A stretch of DNA of 64,000 nt. It comes from Photobacterium leiognathi (GTDB lineage: Bacteria > Pseudomonadota > Gammaproteobacteria > Enterobacterales > Vibrionaceae). Under the pieces are notes generated by a model. The model was not told the origin of the DNA, searched no databases, and worked only from the letters and a program-made list of their open reading frames with translations. Each line of letters opens with the position of its first letter. Position 1 is the first letter of the stretch. Location: contig NZ_CP131601.1 of the NCBI RefSeq assembly GCF_030685535.1, positions 2,480,001 to 2,544,000 on the forward strand, in the 5' to 3' direction. Made by a program: the position numbers and the translations under genes. This document shows positions 1 through 9,016 of this stretch, piece by piece.

Positions 1-648
1 TCGTGCTTCCAGCTTCTTAAAGCCCCAGATAATGGCAAACGTCAGTACCATGTAACATAAACCAGCAAACAAGAAGGATTCAAACGGTGCGTAGTAACGT
101 GAGTTCACTATTCGTGCAGCACCGGTTAAATCCACAATAGTAACAATCCCCGCCACCGCTGAGCCGTGTACCATGAAGATCACTTCGTTGCTGTAAGTCG
201 GTAACGCTCGGCGTAACGCACTTGGCAAAATAATACGGCGGAAAGCTTGAAGTTGGCTCATGCCATAGGCTTTGGCCGCTTCTATTTCTCCTTGTGGCAT
301 ACTGTTAATTGAACCGCGAATAATTTCAGCAGTGTATGCCGCGGTATTTAAAATGAAAGCCACTAACGCACAGAACCATGCTTCTTGCCACAATGTGCCT
401 TGCACTTCGATAACTTGGCTTAAACCGTAATAAATCAAGTAAAGCTGGATCAACAGTGGTGTACCACGGAAGAAGTAAATATATGCCCAAGCCAGAAACG
501 CGATAAATTTGTTGTCGCTATTGCGCATTACGCCAATCGGAATAGCACACACAAGTCCAATCAATAACGATACTGCGACCATCCAAACTGTGGTGTAAAA
601 ACCTTCGAGGTAGATCTGCCAGCTTTCAGTAAAAATCGTAAAGTCCAT
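1..648 (-). CDS. Basic amino-acid ABC transporter permease, HisM/ArtM type (3' end cut off)
   Basis: The ATG is at 648 and the frame stays open to base 1, giving 216 residues. The family is about 225-240 residues long, so roughly the last 20 are missing. It is a hydrophobic inner-membrane protein with several membrane segments. The EAAKAYGMS stretch matches the EAA coupling loop that contacts the ATPase. It begins 4 bases after the stop of the neighbouring permease, as expected for a translationally coupled pair forming the heterodimeric channel. The substrate is inferred from the binding protein and ATPase upstream, which resemble the His/Arg/Orn group. The exact amino acid cannot be read from sequence. 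Confidence 0.88.
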   Translation of the reverse strand, partial: MDFTIFTESWQIYLEGFYTTVWMVAVSLLIGLVCAIPIGVMRNSDNKFIAFLAWAYIYFFRGTPLLIQLYLIYYGLSQVIEVQGTLWQEAWFCALVAFILNTAAYTAEIIRGSINSMPQGEIEAAKAYGMSQLQAFRRIILPSALRRALPTYSNEVIFMVHGSAVAGIVTIVDLTGAARIVNSRYYAPFESFLFAGLCYMVLTFAIIWGFKKLEAR

Positions 649-652
649 ATCA

Positions 653-1399
653 CTACCTCGTCGGAATACTGTATTTACGCTCAGCCCAATTAAGTGCCAA
701 GGTCGATATCGAGGTAAAAATTAAGAACACAATCGCAACGGTAAAATAGAAGGTAAAAGGTTTTTGCGTTGTGCCTGCGGCTAATGCGCCTTTGCGCACC
801 ATGTCATCAAGACCAATGATCGAGACCAAGGCGGTAGTTTTCAGCAATACCAACCAATTATTACCAAAGCCCGGTAAAGCATGGCGGATCATCTGTGGTA
901 ATAAAATACGACGAAACGAAAGAAAACCGCTCATCCCATATGCTTTGCCCGCTTCAAGCTCGCCTTTATCTACCGCTAAAATCGCGCCACGGAACGTTTC
1001 TGCCATGTAGGCACCAAAGATAAAGCCTATGGTTAAGACACCCGCAACAAACGGACTGATCTCAATATAATCGGGTAAATAACTCGTCCATTCATGGTTT
1101 GGATCAGACTGAGTGAAATGGTTATTCAGCCATTCATTAATGTTATATAAGCTGTCATTAAGTAGCATTTGACCGCCGAAGAAGATCAGCATCATCAAGA
1201 CAAGATCGGGAATACCACGGATCACCGTCGTATAAAGTGTGGCAATCGCACGCGCCCAGCGATAAGGCGACAACTTGGCTAATGCACCTAACATCCCCAA
1301 GGTGGCAGCAAGCAATAGTGACAACAGTGCAACTTGAATTGTTATCCATGCGCCTTGGGCTAGAGACCATCCATATCCATATAAATCGAACAACGGCAT
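653..1399 (-). CDS. Basic amino-acid ABC transporter permease, HisQ/ArtQ type
   Basis: A 248-residue inner-membrane permease of the polar amino-acid uptake family. Strongly hydrophobic segments lie near residues 12-35, 55-80 and 115-140 and in the C-terminal third. The EAGKAYGMS motif near residue 150 is the EAA loop that docks on the ATPase. The operon order ATPase, binding protein, Q, M is that of the E. coli art operon, whereas the sequences look closer to HisQ/AotQ, so I leave the symbol blank. The gene sits 83 bases after the binding protein and 4 bases before the second permease. Confidence 0.9.
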   Translation of the reverse strand: MPLFDLYGYGWSLAQGAWITIQVALLSLLLAATLGMLGALAKLSPYRWARAIATLYTTVIRGIPDLVLMMLIFFGGQMLLNDSLYNINEWLNNHFTQSDPNHEWTSYLPDYIEISPFVAGVLTIGFIFGAYMAETFRGAILAVDKGELEAGKAYGMSGFLSFRRILLPQMIRHALPGFGNNWLVLLKTTALVSIIGLDDMVRKGALAAGTTQKPFTFYFTVAIVFLIFTSISTLALNWAERKYSIPTR

Positions 1400-1482
1400 A
1401 CTCCTTCATTGTTCAAAATAACGAGCACGTACCATCACCTATAAAGTGTTAGCAACAGCACATGCTCTTATTCAGCTACGAG

Positions 1483-2259
1483 TTACTGACCGTAAACGTC
1501 ATAGTTGAAGTACTTCTCTGCAATTTTTTGGTACTGACCATTTTCACGTAACGCTAGGATCGCTTCGTCTAACTTTTTGGTCAGATCTTTATCTTGCTTA
1601 CGTACTGCAATACCAAAGCCTTCACCAAACCATTTAGGATCTGTCAGTGATGGACCAATAAATTCAAAGCCTTCACCGCCGTCTTTATTTAGCAACCCTT
1701 CTTCCAATGCTGATGCATCACCTAGCACGCTAACAATACGACCAGCTTTTAAATCAAGGTAGGCATCATCAAATGAGCCATAACGTACAATTTCAACTGA
1801 ATCACCAAAGTTATCAGTTAAGTATTTATCGTGGGTCGTTGCACGTTGAACACCAATTTTCACCCCTTTTAAACCTTCTTTAGTAAAGTCTAAATCTGTG
1901 CCTTTCTTTGCCACAAACTTATTTGGGATCAGCGCATACTTGCCTGTGAAATCAATTTTCTTCTTACGTTCTTCGGTGATAGACATTGCAGCGATGATCG
2001 CATCATATTTACGAGCGAGAAGCGATGGAATAATACCGTCCCAATCTTGAGCTACGATCTTACATTTCACCTGCATTTGCGCACAAAGTGCGTTTGCCAT
2101 ATCAACATCAAAGCCTTTTAGTTCGCCGTTTGGCTCAGTCCAGCTAAATGGAGGATAAGCACCTTCAATACCAAAGCGCACTTCTTTCCACTCTTTAGCT
2201 TGTACTGATGATGCGCCCATCGCAGAGATCAATGCTGCGGCTAAAATCCATTTTTTCAT
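1483..2259 (-). CDS. Periplasmic basic amino-acid binding protein (HisJ/ArgT/AotJ type)
   Basis: A 258-residue solute-binding protein of family 3. A signal peptide (MKKWILAAALISAMGASSVQA) ends near residue 21. The mature part has family hallmarks: GxYPPFSW near the start, GFDVDMANALC, and the C-terminal KYFNYDVYGQ that closely resembles the end of HisJ/ArgT. Two cysteines flank the CAQMQVKC segment and may form the disulfide seen in this family. It delivers a cationic amino acid (arginine, ornithine, lysine or histidine) to the downstream permeases. The ArgR-like boxes upstream of the operon favour arginine or ornithine, which is inference. Confidence 0.88.
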   Translation of the reverse strand: MKKWILAAALISAMGASSVQAKEWKEVRFGIEGAYPPFSWTEPNGELKGFDVDMANALCAQMQVKCKIVAQDWDGIIPSLLARKYDAIIAAMSITEERKKKIDFTGKYALIPNKFVAKKGTDLDFTKEGLKGVKIGVQRATTHDKYLTDNFGDSVEIVRYGSFDDAYLDLKAGRIVSVLGDASALEEGLLNKDGGEGFEFIGPSLTDPKWFGEGFGIAVRKQDKDLTKKLDEAILALRENGQYQKIAEKYFNYDVYGQ

Positions 2260-2380
2260 ATCGCTTCTCCTGTTTATATTCAGTGATCAGAGCTATCTCG
2301 CCATGACCATCACGCTTAAAAGCGCAGTTATCTATAAGCAGAGTGACAAACACCCTACGCCTTAATCGATAACTCTAAGT

Positions 2381-3151
2381 TTAGTAAATAGACGAAATAA
2401 ATTGCTGCAATCTTTCAGATTCTGGATTAGTAAATAGTTTATCGGGGTGACCTTGCTCTTCTACTAATCCTTGATGGAGGAACATCACTTGATTTGACAC
2501 ATCACGAGCAAACGCCATTTCGTGAGTTACCACCAACATGGTACGCCCTTCTAGTGCCAGATCTTGCATAACACCCAGCACTTCACCGACAAGCTCTGGA
2601 TCTAATGCTGAGGTAGGTTCATCAAACAGCATTACTTCCGGATCAACCGCAAGCGCACGCGCAATAGCAGCGCGTTGCTGCTGACCACCAGATAAATGGG
2701 CTGGGTAATAATAACGACGTTCAAATAAGCCAACTTTTTGTAATAAGGCTTCGGCTTTTTCAACCGCTTCTGCTTTCGGTACGCCTAGAACATGCACAGG
2801 TGCTTCAATCACATTTTGTAGCACTGTCATGTGCGACCACAGATTAAAGCCTTGAAATACCATGGCTAAGCGGGAACGAATACGTTGCACTTGTTTCTCG
2901 TCAACAGGAAGGAATTCACCACGGCTATTATGATGCATTTTTATCAATTCACCGTTAACCCAGATATCGCCTTGCGTTGGGGTCTCTAATAAGTTGATAC
3001 AGCGTAGAAATGTGCTCTTTCCTGAGCCTGATGAGCCAATAATCGACACTACATCACCACGGTGAGCAGTAAGAGAAATGCCTTTTAGCACTTCATTGTC
3101 ACCAAAAGATTTATGCAGGTCGTTGACTGCTAGCGCCACGTCATCCTTCAT
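2381..3151 (-). CDS. Basic amino-acid ABC transporter ATPase (HisP type)
   Basis: A 256-residue ABC ATPase that powers the importer. The Walker A motif GSSGSGKS is near residues 39-46, the LSGGQQQR signature near 155, the Walker B LFDEP near 178, and the switch histidine in VVTHEM. It resembles HisP/AotP more than ArtP, including the RCINLLE and HLSGGQQQR blocks. The frame is open upstream to a GTG at 3184. I prefer the ATG at 3151 because GGGAG lies 9 bases before it and the length then matches HisP (257). It is the first gene of a four-gene minus-strand operon; a 121-base gap separates it from the binding protein. Confidence 0.9.
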   Translation of the reverse strand: MKDDVALAVNDLHKSFGDNEVLKGISLTAHRGDVVSIIGSSGSGKSTFLRCINLLETPTQGDIWVNGELIKMHHNSRGEFLPVDEKQVQRIRSRLAMVFQGFNLWSHMTVLQNVIEAPVHVLGVPKAEAVEKAEALLQKVGLFERRYYYPAHLSGGQQQRAAIARALAVDPEVMLFDEPTSALDPELVGEVLGVMQDLALEGRTMLVVTHEMAFARDVSNQVMFLHQGLVEEQGHPDKLFTNPESERLQQFISSIY

Positions 3152-3187
3152 GTGCGCAAACTCCCGTCTTATAGAAATTGTCACTGA

Positions 3188-3226
3188 CTCGAATAGCTAT
3201 TCTTTAACAGAGCATGACATTTCATT
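3188..3226 (-). promoter_or_regulatory. Possible tandem ArgR boxes
   Basis: Two 18-bp sequences, 3188-3205 and 3209-3226, lie exactly 3 bp apart, the usual ArgR spacing. The first has GAAT-4-ATTC intact. The second is weaker (about 9 of 12 defined positions). They lie 36-75 bases upstream of the transporter ATPase start. Arginine repression of a basic amino-acid importer would be expected. Binding is inferred from pattern only. Confidence 0.4.
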
Positions 3227-3965
3227 AAAAATCATCTTTTTTGAAAGTATCACCTGAAAATACTTTTTGCAACATTCCATTAACCTAACTGAAATAACAA
3301 ATACAGCACCAAATATCGCCTATTTACGCAGTTTTGAAGCATAAAAAATCACAACAATTTAGTAGGAGGGTTTTATCTTTACATTTTTGATGAAGTGAAT
3401 GTTCAGTCATTCCACGCAGAGCAAAAAACCAACCGTTACTTTTTAAGCAGAATTTAATTTTACGCTTAATTTCCTGACGCGAAATTGATGAAAATGCAGC
3501 AAACGTGATCGTAGAATAAAGCTATAAATATGCATGGGCATAAAAATTAGCTTTATTGCCTTACTCTGCTATGTTTTTCTCAATAATAAAAATGACTCAA
3601 AAATGCATAGTTTTGAATCTGAGACTGTTAGTTAAATATCACGACTTTTTTGATTTTTAACAAAAACGACAAGTAAAAATTACAATAAAACGCGTTATTC
3701 ACATTTTTAAGTAACAATTAAAATTTTTTTTAGTTTCATAGCCATTTTTAGCGGTCAATATACGCTAAAAAAAACAACAAAAAACACTAAATCATTGTTT
3801 TTTAATGGTTATTTATTTTAACTACAAAGCAAAATAATAACTGTAAGAAAATTACATTAAAATTTTTTTTAGTTTTATCAAAAAAATTATATTGTTATTT
3901 TTCAATAAGTTAAAAAGTTTAACTATGTCATAATTTGACTGATTTTGTTATAAATTTTCACCGCA
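3227..3965. other. AT-rich intergenic region between the amino-acid importer and focA
   Basis: About 740 bases without a convincing gene on either strand. From about 3590 to 3960 it is extremely AT-rich, with many A and T tracts. An inverted repeat (TTTTTAGCG and its complement) lies at 3745-3771, without a T-run on the outgoing side. The tracts suggest intrinsic curvature and nucleoid-protein (H-NS/IHF-type) binding upstream of the focA promoter, which is inference. I see no ribosome-binding site followed by a sensible frame. Confidence 0.5.
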
Positions 3966-4014
3966 ATGATCTAGGTCAAATTTGTGTTTCATCAGTTTTG
4001 GTATTATCAACTCA
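3966..4014 (+). promoter_or_regulatory. FNR-dependent class II promoter of focA-pflB
   Basis: An FNR-like box, ATGAT-CTAG-GTCAA (3966-3979), is centred at 3972.5. A -10 hexamer TATTAT lies at 4002-4007, predicting a start near 4014 and placing the box at about -41.5. This is the classic position for FNR activation. The same box-to--10 spacing occurs at ackA in this window. Anaerobic activation of focA-pfl by FNR is well established in enterics. Confidence 0.65.
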
Positions 4015-4059
4015 GCGAATTTAATCTCACTTTCACTCACACAAAGAGCACCTGAGAAA

Positions 4060-4926
4060 ATGGAAAACAATCCTTTCGACTCATTGATGCCACCAGCAAT
4101 GGCACATAAAGCTGAAGAAGTTGGCGTATACAAAGCAACAAAGCACCCGCTACAATCTTTCTTCTTAGCGATCACCGCTGGTGTATTTATCTCTATCGCG
4201 TTCGTGTTCTACACAACCGTAACAACAGGTGCGGGTACTATGCCTTGGGGCATGGCAAAATTTGTAGGCGCATTAGCGTTTAGTCTTGGCTTAATCTTAG
4301 TAGTTATTTGCGGCGGCGAGCTTTTTACCTCTTCTGTTCTCACCACTGTTGCTCGCGCAAGTAATCGTATTACTACTGGTCAATTATTGCGTAACTGGGT
4401 TGTTGTCTATATTGGTAACTTCATCGGTGCATCATTCTTTGTAGTATGTATTTGGATTGCAAAACAACACCTTGGCGATAATGGCCAATGGGGTATTACG
4501 GCAATGAAAATCGCTCAGCACAAACTGCACCATACTTTCGGTCAAGCAGTTGTACTGGGTATGCTATGTAACTTAATGGTATGTTTAGCAACATGGATGA
4601 CATTCTCTTGCCGTAGTGCAACAGATAAAATCATGGTAATGCTACTACCTGTTGCGATGTTCGTTGCATGTGGTTTTGAGCACAGCATTGCAAACATGTT
4701 TATGATCCCTATGGGTATCGTAATCCACAACTTTGCATCGCCAGAATTTTGGGCTATGACGGGTGTTAACCCTTCACAGTTCGCAGATTTAACTGTAAAT
4801 CATTTTGTTATGAACAACTTAATTCCAGTCACTATTGGTAACATCATTGGTGGTGGTTTCTTAGTTGGTCTAACGTACTGGGTTATTCATCGTCGCCCTG
4901 AACTTAAAGGCAATAGCCATCACTAA
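4060..4926 (+). CDS. focA: Formate channel FocA
   Basis: A 288-residue inner-membrane pentameric formate/nitrite channel (FNT family). It exports formate made by pyruvate formate-lyase and can re-import it at low pH. Six hydrophobic segments are visible. The FNT signatures include FTSSVLT near residue 89 and the conserved GNFIGA and VTIGNIIGG blocks. The frame is open further upstream, but the predicted transcription start near 4014 and the match to FocA length (285 in E. coli) support the ATG at 4060. pflB follows after 57 bases, the conserved focA-pflB arrangement. Confidence 0.95.
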   Translation: MENNPFDSLMPPAMAHKAEEVGVYKATKHPLQSFFLAITAGVFISIAFVFYTTVTTGAGTMPWGMAKFVGALAFSLGLILVVICGGELFTSSVLTTVARASNRITTGQLLRNWVVVYIGNFIGASFFVVCIWIAKQHLGDNGQWGITAMKIAQHKLHHTFGQAVVLGMLCNLMVCLATWMTFSCRSATDKIMVMLLPVAMFVACGFEHSIANMFMIPMGIVIHNFASPEFWAMTGVNPSQFADLTVNHFVMNNLIPVTIGNIIGGGFLVGLTYWVIHRRPELKGNSHH

Positions 4927-4983
4927 GTTCAAACGTCGATAACACTTATTTTTTTCTACTGAATAGTAATAGGTAGGTATACA

Positions 4984-7257
4984 ATGGCAGAGCAATTTAC
5001 TGCATGGGAAGGCTTCACCGCTGGTGATTGGCAGAACGAAGTAAACGTTCGTGACTTTATCCAAAAGAACTACACTCCTTACGAGGGTGACGGCTCTTTC
5101 CTAGAAACAGAAGCAACTCCAGCTACAGCGAAACTATGGGACGCTGTAATGGAAGGTATCAAGCAGGAAAACGCAACTCACGCACCTGTTGATTTCGATA
5201 CTGACGTTGTATCTACTATCACTGCACACGATGCAGGTTACATCGAAAAAGAACTTGAAACTATCGTAGGTCTTCAAACTGACGCGCCTCTTAAGCGTGC
5301 TTTGATCCCTAACGGTGGTATCCGTATGATCGAAGGTTCTTGTAAAGTATACGGTCGTGAACTAGACCCAACTATCAAGAAAATCTACTCAGAGCTTCGT
5401 AAGACTCACAACCAAGGCGTTTTCGATATCTACACTAAAGATATCCTTAACTGTCGTAAGTCTGGCGTTCTAACTGGTCTTCCAGATGCTTACGGCCGTG
5501 GTCGTATCATCGGTGACTACCGTCGCGTAGCGCTATACGGTATTGATTACCTAATGAAAGACAAGCTAGCTCAATTCAACTCTCTACAAGAGCGTTTTGA
5601 GAAAGGCGAAGATCTACAGATGACTATGCAACTTCGTGAAGAAATTTGCGAACAGCACCGTGCTCTAGGTCAAATCAAAGAGATGGCTGCTAAATATGGT
5701 TGTGATATCTCTGGTCCTGCAACAACTGCACAAGAAGCAATTCAGTGGACTTACTTCGGCTACCTAGCTGCTGTTAAGTCTCAAAACGGTGCTGCAATGT
5801 CTCTAGGTCGTACTTCGACTTTCCTAGACATCTTCGTTGAGCGTGATATCGCTGCTGGTAAGATCACTGAAGCTCAAGCTCAAGAAATGATCGACCACTT
5901 CGTAATGAAGCTACGTATGGTTCGTTTCCTACGTACTCCTGAGTACGATGAGCTATTCTCTGGCGACCCAATCTGGGCAACAGAATCAATGGGTGGTATG
6001 GGTCTTGACGGTCGTACACTAGTTACACGTACTAACTTCCGTTTCCTAAACAGCCTATACACTATGGGTCCTTCTCCAGAGCCAAACATCACTGTTCTTT
6101 GGTCTGAGCAACTACCTGTAGGCTTCAAGAAGTTCTGTGCGAAGGTATCTATCGATACTTCTTCTATCCAGTACGAAAACGACGACCTAATGCGTCCAGA
6201 CATGAACTCTGACGACTACGCAATCGCATGTTGTGTATCGCCAATGGTTGTTGGTAAGCAAATGCAGTTCTTCGGTGCTCGTGCTAACCTTGCTAAGACT
6301 ATGCTTTACGCAATCAACGGTGGTGTTGATGAGAAGCTTAAGATGCAAGTTGGTCCTAAGACTGATCCAGTAACTGCTGAAGTTCTTGACTACACAGACG
6401 TGATGGATCGCCTAGATCACTTCATGGACTGGTTAGCAACTCAGTACGTGACTGCACTAAACGCAATCCACTACTCTCACGACAAGTACAGCTACGAAGC
6501 ATCGCTAATGGCTCTACATGACCGTGACGTTAAGCGTACAATGGCTTGTGGTATCGCTGGTCTTTCTGTTGCTGCTGACTCACTATCAGCAATCAAATAC
6601 GCAACTGTTAAACCAATCCGTGATGAAGACGGTATTGCAATCGACTTCGAAATCGAAGGCGACTACCCTAAATTCGGTAACAACGATGCTCGCGTAGATG
6701 ACATCGCTTGTGACCTAGTTGAGCGCTTCATGAACAAGATCCGTACTCACAAGATGTACCGTGATGCGATCCCAACTCAGTCTATCCTAACTATCACATC
6801 TAACGTTGTGTACGGTAAGAAGACTGGTAACACGCCAGACGGTCGTCGTGCAGGTGCTCCTTTCGCACCAGGTGCTAACCCAATGCACGGTCGTGATGAG
6901 AAAGGTGCTGTAGCATCTCTAACATCTGTAGGTAAACTACCATTTGCTCACGCTAAAGATGGTATTTCTTACACATTCTCTATCGTACCGAACGCACTAG
7001 GTAAAGATCTTGATACTCAAGAAACTAACCTAGCTGGCCTAATGGATGGTTACTTCCACCACGAAGCTGGTATCGAGGGTGGTCAACACCTAAACGTTAA
7101 CGTTCTAAACCGCGAAACTCTTGAAGACGCAGTTAAGAACCCAGAGAAATACCCACAGCTAACTATCCGTGTATCGGGTTACGCAGTGCGTTTCAACTCT
7201 CTAACACCAGAACAGCAACGTGACGTTATCTCTCGTACTTTCACTGCATCTCTATAA
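4984..7257 (+). CDS. pflB: Pyruvate formate-lyase (formate C-acetyltransferase)
   Basis: A 757-residue glycyl-radical enzyme (760 in E. coli) that cleaves pyruvate with CoA to acetyl-CoA and formate under anaerobiosis. The catalytic cysteine pair is at residues 416-417 (ACCVSPM). The radical glycine is at residue 732, in RVSGYAVRF. Codon choice is strongly biased (many CTA, GGT, CGT), as in ackA and pta here, suggesting very high expression. It is co-transcribed with focA and activated by PflA downstream. A hairpin with a T-run follows the stop codon. Confidence 0.98.
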   Translation: MAEQFTAWEGFTAGDWQNEVNVRDFIQKNYTPYEGDGSFLETEATPATAKLWDAVMEGIKQENATHAPVDFDTDVVSTITAHDAGYIEKELETIVGLQTDAPLKRALIPNGGIRMIEGSCKVYGRELDPTIKKIYSELRKTHNQGVFDIYTKDILNCRKSGVLTGLPDAYGRGRIIGDYRRVALYGIDYLMKDKLAQFNSLQERFEKGEDLQMTMQLREEICEQHRALGQIKEMAAKYGCDISGPATTAQEAIQWTYFGYLAAVKSQNGAAMSLGRTSTFLDIFVERDIAAGKITEAQAQEMIDHFVMKLRMVRFLRTPEYDELFSGDPIWATESMGGMGLDGRTLVTRTNFRFLNSLYTMGPSPEPNITVLWSEQLPVGFKKFCAKVSIDTSSIQYENDDLMRPDMNSDDYAIACCVSPMVVGKQMQFFGARANLAKTMLYAINGGVDEKLKMQVGPKTDPVTAEVLDYTDVMDRLDHFMDWLATQYVTALNAIHYSHDKYSYEASLMALHDRDVKRTMACGIAGLSVAADSLSAIKYATVKPIRDEDGIAIDFEIEGDYPKFGNNDARVDDIACDLVERFMNKIRTHKMYRDAIPTQSILTITSNVVYGKKTGNTPDGRRAGAPFAPGANPMHGRDEKGAVASLTSVGKLPFAHAKDGISYTFSIVPNALGKDLDTQETNLAGLMDGYFHHEAGIEGGQHLNVNVLNRETLEDAVKNPEKYPQLTIRVSGYAVRFNSLTPEQQRDVISRTFTASL

Positions 7258-7281
7258 TTTAGAGCTTACAGTTTAGTATGT

Positions 7282-7329
7282 AGAAAGCGTGCTTTCTGAT
7301 AAAAACCGGTCTTAATGGTAGGTTTTTTT
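7282..7329 (+). terminator. Hairpins and T-run after pflB
   Basis: AGAAAGC-GT-GCTTTCT (7282-7297) is followed by an AAAAACC/GGTTTTT stem (7301-7307 with 7321-7327) ending in seven T. This probably limits readthrough from pflB into pflA, which would favour the enzyme over its activator. Confidence 0.6.
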
Positions 7330-7568
7330 ATATCTGTTGTTTACGTTATTCCCGTTCCTTTCTTCACTTCTTGGCGTTTTGATTTACCACTAAACGTTTT
7401 CACTACTAGTCATAAAATAACAATGTAAAACTGCCGTTAAAATGTAGAAATTCACGATAAATATTGGCAAATACCCCTGATTTTCATCCTGATATTTCGC
7501 TACAATAGACCTGTAGTTTGTAATAAAATAACAACTAAATAGAACGCAGCACGCGGAGAAAGTAAGCA

Positions 7569-8309
7569 ATGTCAGCAACAGGTCGTATTCACTCATTTGA
7601 GTCTTGTGGAACCGTCGATGGACCGGGTATCCGCTTTATTGTTTTTCTACAAGGCTGCTTAATGCGCTGTCAGTACTGTCACAACCGCGATACATGGGAT
7701 ACACATGGTGGTCGTGAAGCTACGGTTGATGAACTAATGCATGAAGCGAAATCATACCGTCACTTCATGAATTCTTCAGGCGGTGGTGTGACTGCATCAG
7801 GTGGTGAGGCAATGCTTCAACCTGAATTTGTACGTGACTTTTTCCGTGCCGCACAAGCTGAAGGTATCCATACTTGTCTTGATACTAACGGTTATATTCG
7901 TAAGCACACTGATGTGATTGACGAAGTATTAAATGCGACCGATCTGGTAATGCTTGATCTTAAGCAAATGGACGACAGCATTCACCAAAACCTCGTTGGT
8001 GTGCCAAACAAGCGTGTACTTGATTTCGCACGTTACCTACATCAACGCGGTCAAAAAACCTGGATCCGTTATGTTGTTGTACCGGGCTACACCGATGATG
8101 AGCGCTCTGCTCATCTACTGGGTGAGTTCATTAAAGATATGGACAACATTGAGAAGGTCGAGCTGCTACCATACCACCAGCTAGGTGAGCACAAATGGGA
8201 AGCAATGGGCTTTGATTACCCACTAAAGGGTGTTAATCCACCGAAGAAAGAAACCATGGAAACGATCAAAGAGATCCTTTCTAGCTATGGTAAAAAAGTG
8301 ATGTACTAA
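7569..8309 (+). CDS. pflA: Pyruvate formate-lyase activating enzyme
   Basis: A 246-residue radical-SAM enzyme (246 in E. coli) that uses a [4Fe-4S] cluster and S-adenosylmethionine to abstract a hydrogen from the PflB glycine. The cluster motif CxxxCxxC is at C30, C34 and C37 (CLMRCQYC). [10 protein letters not shown], which binds SAM, follows at about residue 72. GGAG lies about 9 bases before the ATG. The 311-base gap after pflB contains a terminator, so pflA may have its own promoter as well as receiving readthrough. Confidence 0.96.
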   Translation: MSATGRIHSFESCGTVDGPGIRFIVFLQGCLMRCQYCHNRDTWDTHGGREATVDELMHEAKSYRHFMNSSGGGVTASGGEAMLQPEFVRDFFRAAQAEGIHTCLDTNGYIRKHTDVIDEVLNATDLVMLDLKQMDDSIHQNLVGVPNKRVLDFARYLHQRGQKTWIRYVVVPGYTDDERSAHLLGEFIKDMDNIEKVELLPYHQLGEHKWEAMGFDYPLKGVNPPKKETMETIKEILSSYGKKVMY

Positions 8310-8338
8310 CCCTACTGGTATATCACTATATTGATATC

Positions 8339-8368
8339 AAAAAAGCGAGCCTAAGTGCTCGCTTTTTA
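8339..8368 (+). terminator. Intrinsic terminator of pflA
   Basis: The stem AAAAAGCGAGC/GCTCGCTTTTT has loop CTAAGT and a T-run. It lies 30 bases after the pflA stop. Confidence 0.85.
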
Positions 8369-8390
8369 TTTGTGTCTAAAGAGATAAATA

Positions 8391-8437
8391 AAAAGAGCGA
8401 TACACTCATACCTGCAGTATAAATATATCGCTCTTTT
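8391..8437 (-). terminator. Long-stem hairpin, likely terminator of the 34-codon minus-strand gene
   Basis: A 12-bp inverted repeat (8391-8402 with 8426-8437, AAAAGAGCGATA) has a 23-base loop and T-rich flanks on both strands. It lies 40 bases downstream of the small minus-strand gene and convergent to pflA, so it could stop both transcripts. Confidence 0.5.
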
Positions 8438-8476
8438 CTTTTTAATATCAGTTAAATAGCAAGCAAAAAGCCTGTA

Positions 8477-8581
8477 TTAACGAGACAGTGGTAACACAAC
8501 CAATAAAAATGAAACAAATAGCAGCATGATGCCAAAAGAAATTGGGGCGGTGTGTTTTAATGTCGTAATTGGCTCTTTCAT
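8477..8581 (-). CDS. Small single-pass membrane protein, 34 residues, unknown function
   Basis: A complete 34-codon frame from ATG at 8581 to TAA at 8477. AAAGGAAG is positioned 6 bases before the ATG, one of the better ribosome-binding sites in the window. The peptide begins MKEPITTLKHTAPISF. It then has one hydrophobic stretch (about residues 15-32, rich in Ile, Leu, Val and Phe) and ends PLSR, giving a short polar N-terminus and one membrane span. A perfect FNR box lies 34-47 bases upstream and a hairpin follows. I do not recognise the family. Its position between pflA and fhs suggests an anaerobic role, but this is inference. Confidence 0.6.
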   Translation of the reverse strand: MKEPITTLKHTAPISFGIMLLFVSFLLVVLPLSR

Positions 8582-8614
8582 TGATAGCTTCCTTTAAAAC
8601 CGTTTTAATTATTT

Positions 8615-8628
8615 TTGATATAAATCAA
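8615..8628. promoter_or_regulatory. Perfect FNR box
   Basis: TTGAT-ATAA-ATCAA matches the FNR consensus at all ten defined positions. It lies between the 34-codon minus-strand gene and the fhs leader. For the minus-strand gene, activation at -41.5 would put the start at the ATG, so repression or an unrecognised start is more likely. In the plus direction a -10 at the right spacing would be TATTGG (8651-8656), which is poor. Confidence 0.6.
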
Positions 8629-8670
8629 ATTATCCCTAAACTTTAAAGGTTATTGGCTAAGAAACCCACA

Positions 8671-8704
8671 ACCAATAATGAAAGCAGAGTTTTCATTATT
8701 TGGT
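8671..8704. repeat. Strong AT-rich inverted repeat in the fhs leader region
   Basis: AATAATGAAA (8674-8683) pairs perfectly with TTTCATTATT (8691-8700), extended by ACCA/TGGT with one bulged base. No long T-run follows. It begins 43 bases after the perfect FNR box. It may be an RNA structural element or protein site. Confidence 0.45.
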
Positions 8705-8897
8705 AATTTCATAAATTTGCTTTCATTTAGCCCGTCGATATACTTCATCGCTCTGTTAACCAAGTTGATAACATCATCATTCTTCTACTACTTAGCCCTA
8801 TTAACGAATAATTACCTAGTACACATCACATCATTTCCAAACATAGCCATTAAGATTTATATCGATAAAATAAGGTTTATCCATGATAAAATTGTGA

Positions 8898-8923
8898 TAT
8901 AAACGCAGTGCAAACGTTTGCGT
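8898..8923 (+). promoter_or_regulatory. fhs promoter with PurR-like operator
   Basis: GTGCAAACGTTTGCGT (8908-8923) matches the PurR palindrome ACGCAAACGTTTGCGT at 14 of 16 positions. It directly follows a TATAAA -10 element (8898-8903), so bound repressor would cover the transcription start. The -35 is weak. PurR control fits a gene supplying 10-formyl-THF for purine synthesis. Confidence 0.7.
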
Positions 8924-9016
8924 GACTAATAAAGCAATAAAATTTAGCATCTATAGCCACTCATAGAGCACTCACGCAACCAGCATATTGTTTCTACTGT
9001 GAGGAAATAAGCCTAT

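Noticed and set aside
3982..4059. Longer start for FocA
   Set aside because: It would begin upstream of the predicted transcription start and adds residues not seen in the family.
3948..4175. 75-codon minus-strand frame over the focA start
   Set aside because: It is antisense to the focA promoter and N-terminus, has no ribosome-site support and no protein-like pattern.
8678..8902. 74-codon plus-strand open frame upstream of fhs
   Set aside because: The start codon lies in the stem of an inverted repeat, there is no ribosome site, composition is simply AT-rich, and the end runs into the fhs -10 element.
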